Assembly (NCBI GenBank): GCA_963728475.1
Contig: CAVSKL010000004.1
Coordinates: 310,001-374,000 of the forward strand
Direction of reading: 5' to 3'
Source: CAVSKL01 sp963728475 [NCBI: Candidatus Eiseniibacteriota bacterium]
Lineage (GTDB): Bacteria > Eisenbacteria > RBG-16-71-46 > JABDJR01
Length of the DNA stretch: 64,000 nucleotides
Both the position numbers and the translations under genes were made by a program. A model generated the notes under the pieces. The model did not search any database. It had not been told where the DNA came from and saw only the letters and a program-made list of their open reading frames with translations. This document shows positions 54,640-63,231 of this stretch, in pieces. Position 1 is the stretch's first letter. Each line of letters begins with the position of its first letter.

Positions 54640-55056
54640 GTGCCACGCGATCGGAGCCTGTTCGAGCGTCTACGGGATCCGGGCACCGAGGCGCCGCGCA
54701 CCATTCACGAGAACACCACCCGGCTGGCCGACTCGGTCCTGGAGAATCTCCGGCATCTCCTGAACGCCCGTCACGGCGTCTCTCCCGCCCAGCTCGAGTA
54801 CGGCATTCCCGACCTCTGCGACATCGCCACCAATTTCCCCGAGGGGATCTCGGGCATGCGGCGGGGGATCAAGACCGCCATCGAGCGCTACGAGCCCCGC
54901 CTGCGGCACGTCTCGGTCAAGCACGTGGAGGACGAGTCGGACCCGCTGGCTCTCCGCTTCGAGATCACCGCGGAGCTGGTCACTGAGGAGGAGCGGGCCT
55001 CGGTGTGGTTCGAGACCCGGGTGGACTCCTCGGGTGAAGTGGACGTGAAAGGGTAG
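54640..55056 (+). CDS. tssE: T6SS baseplate protein TssE (gp25-like)
   Basis: Baseplate wedge component related to phage T4 gp25. I start it at GTG 54640, giving 138 residues beginning PRDRSLFERLRDP after the initiator, because GGGAG lies 6 bases upstream, the length is normal, and the earlier ATG at 54577 would place a 10-bp hairpin inside the coding region. Family features are the first-turn RSLFERL, NLRHLLNARHG, LEYGIPDLCDIATNF and the ExxR-like C-terminal sheet LRFEITAELV. The frame from 54577 would give 159 residues. Confidence 0.9.
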   Translation: MPRDRSLFERLRDPGTEAPRTIHENTTRLADSVLENLRHLLNARHGVSPAQLEYGIPDLCDIATNFPEGISGMRRGIKTAIERYEPRLRHVSVKHVEDESDPLALRFEITAELVTEEERASVWFETRVDSSGEVDVKG

Positions 55057-55065
55057 CCGGCGACG

Positions 55066-56814
55066 ATGTTCAACAAGTACTACCAGGACGAACTCCAGTT
55101 CCTGCGACAGCTCGGCGAGGAGTTCGCCCGGGCCTATCCGGCCCATGCCCACTTTCTGGGGCAGATGGGAAGCGATCCCGACGTGGAGCGGCTCATGGAG
55201 GGCTTTGCCTTCCTCTCCGGACGCATCCGGCAGAAGCTCGACGACGAGATTCCCGAGGTCACCCACGCCCTCCTGAGCATGCTCTGGCCGCATTACCTGC
55301 GGCCGGTCCCCTCGGCCTCGATCCTTGAGTTCCAACCGGTCCTGGCCGCGCTCCGCCAGTCGCAGCGGGTAGCCAAGGGGGTCGAGGTGCAGTCGGTGCC
55401 GGTGGAGGGCACGCCCTGCCGGTTCCGCACCGCCTACGAGGTGCTCCTGAACCCGGTATCCCTGGACCAGGTGAAGCTGGAGAGCCAGGCGGCGGGCCCG
55501 TCCCGGCTGGTCCTGGACTTCAAGGTCTGGAACCAGGTCAAGCTCGACGCCCTGGATCTGAGCCGCATCCGCCTCCATCTCCACGGGGATCCCGCCGTCA
55601 CCTTCGCCCTCTACCTGCACCTCTGCCGGCACGTCCGCGAGGCGGTGGCGCTGAACCCGGAAGCCGGCGCGGGCGCGGCCGCGGTCCCGGTCACGGTGGA
55701 GCCGGTGGGGTTCGACGCGGACCAGTCGCTCTTCCCGTTCCCCGCCCGTTCCTTCGACGGGTACCGGCTGCTCCAGGAGTACTTCACCCTGGCCGAGAAG
55801 TTCCTGTTCGTGGACCTGAAGGGGCTGGGCGAACTCAGCCGGGTCCCGGTGGGGGATCGCTTCCGGGTGGAGATCCGGTTCGACCGGGCGCTTCCCGCGA
55901 CCCTGCGTCCCGGGAAGGAGGAGATCCGGCAATACTGCACCCCCATCGTGAACGTCTTTCCCCACGCCGCCGACCCCTTCCGGGTCGACCAGACCCAGGC
56001 CGAGTACCGGCTCCGCCCGGAGGGTTCCGATCCGCTGCACTACGAGATCTACTCCATCGACCGGGTGGCGGGCGTGGTCCCAGGAACCGCGCAGGAACGG
56101 GAGATCATCCCCTTCTACTCCTTCCGGCAGGGGACGATCGAGGGGGGCACCACCTTCTACTACGACCGGATCACCACCTCGGTGGTGGACGATCGCTCCG
56201 AGCACTACCTCTCCTTCGTGGACGTGCGGGGGGCGTCGGCGCTGCCCCCGGTGGAGACGATCTCGGTGGATCTCACCGCCACCAACCGCCGGCTGGCCGA
56301 GGGCCTCCGGCTGGGGGACGTGAGCGTTCCCACCGACAGCTCGCCGGAATTCGTCCGCTTCCGCAACATCACCGTCCCCACCCCCTCGGTGGCTCCCCCG
56401 CTGGGCGGAGACCAGAACTGGCGGCTGATCTCGCACCTGTCGCTCAACTACGTTTCCCTCACCAACGTGGACGCCCTCCGGGGGATTCTCGAGCTCTACA
56501 ATCTCCAGGGGCTGCGGGATCCCCGCGCCGCCCGCGCCAACGCGCTCCGCATCCGGGGGATCGAGCGCGGCCAGGGGCGCCCCGCGGAGCGAATCGTGCG
56601 CGGTTCCCCCATCCGGGGCTGGGACGTGCTCCTGGAAGTGCTGGAGGACCACTACGCGGGCGACGGCGATCTCTTCCTGTTCACCAGCGTGCTCAACGAG
56701 TTCCTGAATCTGCACGCGTCCATCAATTCCTTCACCCGCCTTCGCGTGCACGGGTTGCAGCGCGGCGAGGAGTACCTGTGGCCGACGAAGATCGGGCAGA
56801 AGCCCCTGACCTGA
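55066..56814 (+). CDS. tssF: T6SS baseplate protein TssF
   Basis: The 582 residues begin YYQDELQFLRQLGEEFARAYPAHAHFLG, then DPDVERLMEGFAFLSGRIRQKLDDEIPEVTHALLSMLWPHYLRPVPS, the unmistakable TssF (VasA/ImpG) N-terminus, and include the middle VNVFPHAADPFRVDQTQAEYRLRP. TssF and TssG form the baseplate wedge with TssE and TssK. The end overlaps the tssG start by 37 bases. Confidence 0.97.
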   Translation: MFNKYYQDELQFLRQLGEEFARAYPAHAHFLGQMGSDPDVERLMEGFAFLSGRIRQKLDDEIPEVTHALLSMLWPHYLRPVPSASILEFQPVLAALRQSQRVAKGVEVQSVPVEGTPCRFRTAYEVLLNPVSLDQVKLESQAAGPSRLVLDFKVWNQVKLDALDLSRIRLHLHGDPAVTFALYLHLCRHVREAVALNPEAGAGAAAVPVTVEPVGFDADQSLFPFPARSFDGYRLLQEYFTLAEKFLFVDLKGLGELSRVPVGDRFRVEIRFDRALPATLRPGKEEIRQYCTPIVNVFPHAADPFRVDQTQAEYRLRPEGSDPLHYEIYSIDRVAGVVPGTAQEREIIPFYSFRQGTIEGGTTFYYDRITTSVVDDRSEHYLSFVDVRGASALPPVETISVDLTATNRRLAEGLRLGDVSVPTDSSPEFVRFRNITVPTPSVAPPLGGDQNWRLISHLSLNYVSLTNVDALRGILELYNLQGLRDPRAARANALRIRGIERGQGRPAERIVRGSPIRGWDVLLEVLEDHYAGDGDLFLFTSVLNEFLNLHASINSFTRLRVHGLQRGEEYLWPTKIGQKPLT

Positions 56815-57827
56815 TCGGTCTCATCCTGAAGGAGAGCTGGCGGTTTTCCTTCTTCCAGCTGGTCCGGCTCCTGGTCGACGAGCGGGGGGAAGCCGTCGCG
56901 CCCGGGGGGGAAGGGCCGCCCTCGCGGGAGACCGTCCGCTTCCGGCCGTCGCTGGGGCTGGGGTTCGCGGTCTCCGACGTGGCCTCGGTGGAACGCTACG
57001 AGATTCCGGGGGAGGAGATCCCCGAGCGGTACCGCGTGACCATCAACTTCTTCGGGCTCTACGGCCCCGCCTCGCCGCTCCCCAATCATTTCACCGAGGA
57101 CCTGTTGTGGAACGGCCGGGATCAGGACCCGGTGCGCGAGTTCCTGGACCTCTTTCACCACCGGATGATCTCGTTCGTGTGGCGGGCCTGGGCCAAATAC
57201 CGCCACTACGTGCAGTACCGGGAGGAGGGGCGGGACGCGTTCACCCGGAGGATGCTGTGCCTGGTGGGGATGGGAACGCCCGGCGCGGCGGAGGCGGCGG
57301 GGGTGCCCGCGCCGCTCCTGCTCCGGGGGGCGGGTCTGGTCGGGGGGCAGCCGCGGTCGGCGGCCGGCCTCCGCTCCTTCCTCCAGGACCAGTTCGAGGC
57401 GGTGGCGGTGGAGGTGCGGGACTTCCTGGAACGCCACGTGGCCATTCCGGTGGAGCAGCTTTTCCGCCTGGGCTCGGCCGCCGCTCGCCTCGGCGAGGAG
57501 GCGTGCCTGGGGGAGCGGCTGAGCGACCGGGGAGGCGCCTTCCGGGTGGTCCTGGGCCCGGTATCCGCGGCCGACGCGCGCCGCTTCCTTCCCGGACGGG
57601 AGGCGTTCGAGCGCCTGGTCCGGTTCACCCGTTTCTTCGTGACCGATCCCCTCGACTTCGACGTGATGCTCCGCGTCCAGGGCGCCGAGGTTCCGGCGTT
57701 CCGGCTCTCGGCCGACGGCGGCATGCCGCTGGGCCAGCTCACGTGGCTCACCCCCACCGGTGAGGAGGAGGGTCGGGTGGTGCTCTCGACCCGGTCCGCG
57801 GACCCGCTCTACGCGCCCCGGGCCTAG
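56778..57827 (+). CDS. tssG: T6SS baseplate protein TssG
   Basis: The 349 residues contain the family signature WRFSFFQLVRLL near the start, FRPSLGLGFAVSDV, INFFGLYGPASPLPNHFTEDLL, and FLDLFHHRMISFVWRAWAKYR. The GTG start at 56778 is supported by GAGGAG 6 bases upstream and gives MADEDRAEAPDLIGLILKE; it overlaps the tssF end by 37 bases. The later part (ERLVRFTRFFVTDPLDFDV) is also typical. Confidence 0.95.
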   Translation: MADEDRAEAPDLIGLILKESWRFSFFQLVRLLVDERGEAVAPGGEGPPSRETVRFRPSLGLGFAVSDVASVERYEIPGEEIPERYRVTINFFGLYGPASPLPNHFTEDLLWNGRDQDPVREFLDLFHHRMISFVWRAWAKYRHYVQYREEGRDAFTRRMLCLVGMGTPGAAEAAGVPAPLLLRGAGLVGGQPRSAAGLRSFLQDQFEAVAVEVRDFLERHVAIPVEQLFRLGSAAARLGEEACLGERLSDRGGAFRVVLGPVSAADARRFLPGREAFERLVRFTRFFVTDPLDFDVMLRVQGAEVPAFRLSADGGMPLGQLTWLTPTGEEEGRVVLSTRSADPLYAPRA

Positions 57828-57893
57828 CGACAGTCCGGTCGCCCGCCCCGCCCCCGGCGGGGACGCCGGGGACCCATTCAGGAGAAGAGGATC

Positions 57894-60581
57894 ATGGACG
57901 TCGAAATCAAAGGTCTGATCAACAAGCTGAACGGCTACACCCGGCGGGCCATGGAGGGCGCGGCGGGTAACTGCGTCTCGCGGGGGAACTACGAGGTGAC
58001 GGTGGAGCACATGCTGCTCCAGCTCCTGGACGACCCGCAGGGGGACGTCCAGCAGATCCTCCGACACTTCGAGATCAGCCCCTCCGGGCTCCTGCGCTCG
58101 GTGCAGCACGTGCTGGACCGGCTCCGCTCGGGGAACAGCGGGCGGCCGGTGTTCTCGCCGCTCCTCCTGACCTGGATCCAGGATGCATGGCTGGTGGCCT
58201 CGGTGGACTTCGGGGACAGCCGGGTCCGCTCCGGGATGCTCCTCCTGGCCCTGGTGCTCAGGCCCGACCGCTACACCGACGATGACCTGACCTCGCTTCT
58301 CAACCCGGTGCGGCGGGACGAGCTGAAGCGCGACCTCTACAAGATCACCGGCGCCTCGCGGGAGAACGAGGCCCCCGCCGAGGGGGAAGGCGCTCCCCCC
58401 GGGAGCGCCCCCGGACGCCCGGCCGACGAGACCGCCATCGGCCGGTTCATGATCGACTTCACCGAGCGCGCCCGGAAGGGCGAGATCGACCCGGTGTTCG
58501 GCCGCGACCGGGAGATCCGGCAGATGATCGACATCCTGGCCCGGCGGCGGAAGAACAACCCGATCGTGGTGGGCGAGCCCGGGGTGGGGAAGACGGCGGT
58601 GGTGGAGGGACTGGCGCTCCGGATCGTGGAAGGGGACGTTCCCGACATCCTCAAGAACGTGCGGCTCCTCACCCTGGACCTGGGGCTCCTGCAGGCCGGC
58701 GCCGGGGTGAAGGGCGAGTTCGAGAACCGGTTGAAGTCGGTGATCAACGAGGTCAAGTCCTCGCCCACCCCGGTGGTGACCTTCATCGACGAGGCGCACA
58801 CCCTGATCGGGGCCGGCGGCTCCGCCGGGGGCGGCGACGCCGCCAACCTGCTCAAGCCGGCGCTGGCCCGCGGCGAGCTCCGCACCATCGCCGCCACCAC
58901 CTGGTCCGAGTACAAGAAGTACTTCGAAAAGGACCCGGCGCTGGCCCGCCGCTTCCAACTGGTGAAGCTGGACGAGCCCACCGAAGAGGACGCGATCCTC
59001 ATCATGCGCGGCCTCCGGGACAAGTACGAGGAGGCCCACGGGGTCCGGATCGTGGAGGACGGGATCGTGGCCGCGGCGCGGCTCTCCAGCCGCTACATCT
59101 CCGGCCGCCAGCTTCCCGACAAGGCGGTGGATCTTCTGGACACCGCCGCCGCCCGGGTCAAGATCGCGCAGGCGACCAAGCCCGAGGCCCTGGACAGCAT
59201 CGAGCGGCGGATCCAGTCCCTGGAGCGGGAGCGGAACGCCCTGGCCCGGGACGAGCGGGACGGCCGCGAGGTGCGCAAGGACCGGGAGGAGGAGCTGGCG
59301 GCCGAGCTGGCTTCGCTCAGCGCGAGCCGCGACGAGGTGCTTCATCGCTGGGAGATCGAGCGCGAGGCGGTGAAGCGGGTGCTGGAGCTGCGCGGCGCCG
59401 GCCCCGCCGGTAACGGCAGGAACCCCGTGGCCGCCGAGGAGAAGGCCAAGGAGAAGGTGGCGGCCGAGACCCCCGCGGTCTCCCGGAAGGAGCTGGACGA
59501 CGCCCTGGCCCGGCTCAAGGAGATCCAGGGGAGCAACCCGCTCATCCCGCTGGAGGTGGACGCCGCCCTGATCGCGGGGGTGATCAGCGACTGGACCGGC
59601 ATCCCCGCCGGCAAGATGCTGCGGGACCAGGCGGCCTCGGTCCTCACCTTCAAGAAGCGCATGCAGGAGCGGATCAAGGGCCAGGACCACGCCCTCGACG
59701 CGGTGGACCGGGGGCTCCGCGCCTCCCACGCCGGGCTCAAGAACCCCAGCACCCCCATCGGGGTATTCCTGTTCGTGGGGCCGAGCGGGGTGGGCAAGAC
59801 CGAGACCGCGCTCTCGGTGGCCGACCTCATGTTCGGCGGGGAGCGCTTCCTGACCACCATCAACATGTCCGAGTTCCAGGAGAAGCACACGGTGAGCCGG
59901 CTCATCGGTTCCCCGCCCGGCTACGTGGGTTACGGCGAAGGAGGGGTGCTCACCGAGGCGGTGCGCCAGCGCCCCTATTCGGTGGTGCTCCTGGACGAGG
60001 TGGAAAAGGCCGACCCCGAGGTGCTCAACCTCTTCTACCAGGTTTTCGACAAGGGCATGCTCGCCGACGGCGAAGGGCGGGTGATCGACTTCAAGAACAC
60101 GGTGGTGTTCCTCACCAGCAACCTGGCCTCGGACGTGATCATGCAGCTCTGCCAGGGGCCGGTGCCCCCGACCCCGGAAGAGGTGGCCGGAGCCATCCGC
60201 CCGGTCCTGTCCAAGCACTTCAAACCGGCGCTCTTGGCCCGGATGGAGATCGTCCCCTTCGTCCCCCTGGCCGGAGACTTCCTCAAGGAGATCATCCGGC
60301 TCAAGATGGGGAAGGTGGCGGGACGCCTCCTGGACAGCCATCGCATGAAGCTGGAGGTGGATCCCCGGGTGGAGGAGATCATCGCCGGCCGTTGCACCGA
60401 GGTCGAGACCGGCGCCCGCAACATCGACCACATCATTCAGCAGACGCTGCTCCCCATGCTCTCCACCTCGCTTCTGGAGAAGATGGCCGAGGGCCCGCTC
60501 CCGGACCGGGTGCGGGTGATGGCCAATCAGGATGAGAGTTTCGGGCTCGAATTCGGGGAGCCGGCCGGAAAGGAGAGCTGA
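57894..60581 (+). CDS. clpV: T6SS sheath-disassembly ATPase ClpV (TssH)
   Basis: AAA+ unfoldase that recycles the contracted TssBC sheath. The 895 residues have an N-terminal Clp repeat domain (MEGAAGNCVSRGNYEVTVEHML), a first AAA domain with Walker A GEPGVGKT near 227 and VTFIDEAHTLIGAGG, a middle coiled coil at about 420-490, and a second AAA domain with GPSGVGKTE near 629 and SVVLLDEVEKADPEV. The ClpV-type N-terminus, not the ClpB type, and the locus fix the identity. AGGAG precedes the ATG. Confidence 0.97.
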   Translation: MDVEIKGLINKLNGYTRRAMEGAAGNCVSRGNYEVTVEHMLLQLLDDPQGDVQQILRHFEISPSGLLRSVQHVLDRLRSGNSGRPVFSPLLLTWIQDAWLVASVDFGDSRVRSGMLLLALVLRPDRYTDDDLTSLLNPVRRDELKRDLYKITGASRENEAPAEGEGAPPGSAPGRPADETAIGRFMIDFTERARKGEIDPVFGRDREIRQMIDILARRRKNNPIVVGEPGVGKTAVVEGLALRIVEGDVPDILKNVRLLTLDLGLLQAGAGVKGEFENRLKSVINEVKSSPTPVVTFIDEAHTLIGAGGSAGGGDAANLLKPALARGELRTIAATTWSEYKKYFEKDPALARRFQLVKLDEPTEEDAILIMRGLRDKYEEAHGVRIVEDGIVAAARLSSRYISGRQLPDKAVDLLDTAAARVKIAQATKPEALDSIERRIQSLERERNALARDERDGREVRKDREEELAAELASLSASRDEVLHRWEIEREAVKRVLELRGAGPAGNGRNPVAAEEKAKEKVAAETPAVSRKELDDALARLKEIQGSNPLIPLEVDAALIAGVISDWTGIPAGKMLRDQAASVLTFKKRMQERIKGQDHALDAVDRGLRASHAGLKNPSTPIGVFLFVGPSGVGKTETALSVADLMFGGERFLTTINMSEFQEKHTVSRLIGSPPGYVGYGEGGVLTEAVRQRPYSVVLLDEVEKADPEVLNLFYQVFDKGMLADGEGRVIDFKNTVVFLTSNLASDVIMQLCQGPVPPTPEEVAGAIRPVLSKHFKPALLARMEIVPFVPLAGDFLKEIIRLKMGKVAGRLLDSHRMKLEVDPRVEEIIAGRCTEVETGARNIDHIIQQTLLPMLSTSLLEKMAEGPLPDRVRVMANQDESFGLEFGEPAGKES

Positions 60582-60583
60582 TC

Positions 60584-62686
60584 ATGGCCATCATCCGGGA
60601 CCTCCGCCTGGCGGAGTTCAATCTCGTGGTCCAGGACCTCGCCCCCGGGACCTTCGACGTCACCGAGTTCAACGGGTCCGAGGGGCTCTCGCAGCTCTTC
60701 CGGTTCGACATCAGCCTCGCCTCCGGGGACCCGCACGTCCAGTTCGAGGACATGCTGGGGAAGAACGCGGTGCTCACCATGCGCACCGACACCGGGGAGC
60801 GCTACGTGCAGGGGATGATCTCCCGCTTCGAGCAGCTCGGACGGGGGGAGAACACCACCCACTACCGGGCGCGGCTGGTGCCGAGGGCGTGGGTGCTGGG
60901 GCTGCGCCGGCAGAGCCGGATCTTCCAGAACAAGAACGCCAAGCAGATCATCGAGGCGGTGTTCCAGGACGCGGGATTCCCCGCCGACTATTACCGGTTC
61001 AGCCTTTCCGCCGATCCCAAGGAACGGGTCTACTGCGTCCAGTACCGCGAGAGCGACATCAACTTCATCTCGCGGCTCATGGAGGACGAGGGGATCCACT
61101 ACTACTTCGAGCACACCGAGGACGGGCACGTGTTCGTAATGGCCGACGCGCCCACCGCCCACACCGACATCCCCGGCGACGCCACCCTCCACTTCCGGCA
61201 GACCGACTTCGGATCGGTGGACGACACCGAGGTCGGCCGCTTCCGGTACCTGCAGGAAATGCGGTCGGGGACCTCGACCCTCCGCGACTACGACTTCAAG
61301 AAACCCACCCTGGACCTGACCGGGACCGATGCCGCCGACCTCGAAAGCGAATACGAGGTCTACGACTATCCCGGCGACTACCGGGAGGTGGCGGCGGGCA
61401 AGACCCGGGCCCAGTGGCGCCTGCAGGAGTTCCGGTCGGAACGGGAACGGGGAAACGGCGAGAGCAACTGCCGCCGGTTCGCCCCCGGGTTCAAGTTCCA
61501 GCTCGAGGATCATCCCTCCGCGTCCCTGAACGGACAGTACCTCATCACCCAGGTCCAGCACTGGGGAAGCCAGCCCCAGCACGGCGAAAGCGGCGGACAG
61601 GATGAGACTTCCAAGCCGTTGTACGCAAATAACTTCTACTGCATCCCGGCGCAGACCCCCTACCGGCCGCCGCGCATCACGCCCCGGCCGCGGGTGGACG
61701 GGCCCCAGACCGCGATCGTGACCGGTCCCAGCGGCGAGGAGATCTACCCGGACGAGTTCGTGTGCGTGAAGGTGAAGTTCCACTGGGACCGCTCCGACCT
61801 CCGCGACGAACGGTCGTCGTGCTGGGTCCAGGTGAGCCAGGCCTGGGCGGGGCCGGGCTGGGGGGCGCTCTACTTGCCGCGGATCGGACACGAGGTGGTG
61901 GTGGATTTCATGGAAGGGGATCCCGACCGGCCGCTGATCACCGGCTGCGTCTACAACGGGGACAACCCGCCGCCCTATCCGCTCCCCGACGAGAAGACCA
62001 AGAGCACGATCAAGTCGGCCAGCACTCCCGGCGGGAACGGATTCAACGAGTTCCGCTTCGACGACGCTTCCGGGAGCGAGGAGATCTTCCTCCACGGCGA
62101 GAAGGACTGGAACACGGTCATCAAGAACAACCGCACCACCAGCATCGGCAATGACGAGACCCACAACGTGGGACACGATCAGAGCGTCACCGTGACCAAC
62201 AAGCAGACGGTGCGGGTGTCCGAGGGCCCGGCGGAGCTATTCGTGGACGCGAACAACCGGGTGGTGATCGTGGACAAGCAGTACTACCGGCTTTCCAAGA
62301 CCTCCTACGAGGAGGACACCGAGAAGGCGGAAACGAAGGTGGGGGAGCAGACCTCGCTGTTCGACACCGGCAAGATTCAGCTCAAGGCCTCGAGCAACAC
62401 CATCACCATGGACTCCGGGAAGATCGAGCTCAAGGTGGGGGGGAGCACGATCACCATGACCTCGGGCGAGATCCAGATCAAGTCCCCCAAGATCACCATC
62501 CAGGGCGACGCCGAGGCCAAGCTCGGCGCGCCGAAGGTCACGGTGAAGGGAGACGCCACCGCCGACATCGGGGGCGCGGTCCTCACCTGCAAGGGGGACA
62601 CCACCGCCACCTACGGAGGGGCGCTTACCACCGTGTCCTCGGACGGTCCGCTCACCGTGTCCGGGGCGGTGGTCAAGATCAACTGA
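60584..62686 (+). CDS. vgrG: T6SS spike protein VgrG (TssI)
   Basis: Tip of the injected tube. The 700 residues show a gp27-like N-terminal region (SQLFRFDISLAS, GMISRFEQLG, YRARLVPRAWVLGLRRQSRIFQNKNAKQII, YRESDINFISRLMEDEGIHYYFEH). An OB-fold gp5-like domain follows (VKVKFHWDRSD..SSCWVQVSQAWAGPGWGALYLPRIGHEVVVDFMEGDPDRPLITG). A long C-terminal needle of beta repeats (KIELKVGGSTITMTSGEIQIKSPKITIQG) completes it. No additional effector domain follows the needle. An AAAGGAG site precedes it, 2 bases after clpV. Confidence 0.97.
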   Translation: MAIIRDLRLAEFNLVVQDLAPGTFDVTEFNGSEGLSQLFRFDISLASGDPHVQFEDMLGKNAVLTMRTDTGERYVQGMISRFEQLGRGENTTHYRARLVPRAWVLGLRRQSRIFQNKNAKQIIEAVFQDAGFPADYYRFSLSADPKERVYCVQYRESDINFISRLMEDEGIHYYFEHTEDGHVFVMADAPTAHTDIPGDATLHFRQTDFGSVDDTEVGRFRYLQEMRSGTSTLRDYDFKKPTLDLTGTDAADLESEYEVYDYPGDYREVAAGKTRAQWRLQEFRSERERGNGESNCRRFAPGFKFQLEDHPSASLNGQYLITQVQHWGSQPQHGESGGQDETSKPLYANNFYCIPAQTPYRPPRITPRPRVDGPQTAIVTGPSGEEIYPDEFVCVKVKFHWDRSDLRDERSSCWVQVSQAWAGPGWGALYLPRIGHEVVVDFMEGDPDRPLITGCVYNGDNPPPYPLPDEKTKSTIKSASTPGGNGFNEFRFDDASGSEEIFLHGEKDWNTVIKNNRTTSIGNDETHNVGHDQSVTVTNKQTVRVSEGPAELFVDANNRVVIVDKQYYRLSKTSYEEDTEKAETKVGEQTSLFDTGKIQLKASSNTITMDSGKIELKVGGSTITMTSGEIQIKSPKITIQGDAEAKLGAPKVTVKGDATADIGGAVLTCKGDTTATYGGALTTVSSDGPLTVSGAVVKIN

Positions 62687-62693
62687 GACGGAA

Positions 62694-63206
62694 GTGCGAC
62701 AGACTTCCCGCGATCCGGAGGTGTGGGTCTACCGCGAGGGCGCCGGCCCCGTCTTCCTGGGGATCGCGATCCTGACTGGAGGGGTGGGGCTCGCGGTGCC
62801 GGGGGCCGTCCTCCTGTCCCACGGCCGGGCCCTGGCCGGGCCCCCCGCGGTATTCCTGGCGGTGGGGGCGGCGATGGCGGCGCTCGGCCTGTGGCTGGCC
62901 ACCTACCGGAACTCGATCACCGTGGACGGCCGCCGGCGCACGGTGGCGCGGGCGGGGGGGCCGCTGTTCTTGCGCCGGCGCCGCACCTGGGCCTCGGGAG
63001 AATTCTCCGAGGTGGGGACCGCGGAGCGCTTCTACCAGTCCACCACCACTCCCGCCCACCGCCGTTACCGGGTGCTGGAACTCCGGGTGCCGGAGGGCGC
63101 CCCTCTCGCCTTCGAGGACGACGAGGTGAGCGGGGACGACGACCGGGCCCGGGAGCGGGCGCGGGAGCTGGCCGCGCTCCTGGGGGTGCGGGCGGCCCGG
63201 GACTAG
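62694..63206 (+). CDS. Small two-span membrane protein downstream of vgrG
   Basis: A 170-residue protein with two hydrophobic spans (about 20-40 and 50-68: LGIAILTGGVGLAVPGAVLL and AVFLAVGAAMAALGLWLATY) and a cytoplasmic-looking tail with TVDGRRRTVAR and WASGEFSEV, a pattern seen in PH-like bacterial membrane proteins. It starts with GTG 7 bases after vgrG and so is transcribed with it. It could be an effector-immunity or assembly accessory, but nothing in the sequence shows this. Family not recognised. Confidence 0.65.
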   Translation: MRQTSRDPEVWVYREGAGPVFLGIAILTGGVGLAVPGAVLLSHGRALAGPPAVFLAVGAAMAALGLWLATYRNSITVDGRRRTVARAGGPLFLRRRRTWASGEFSEVGTAERFYQSTTTPAHRRYRVLELRVPEGAPLAFEDDEVSGDDDRARERARELAALLGVRAARD

Positions 63207-63231
63207 CGGTCCGGCGCCGGACCGCGGCCCG

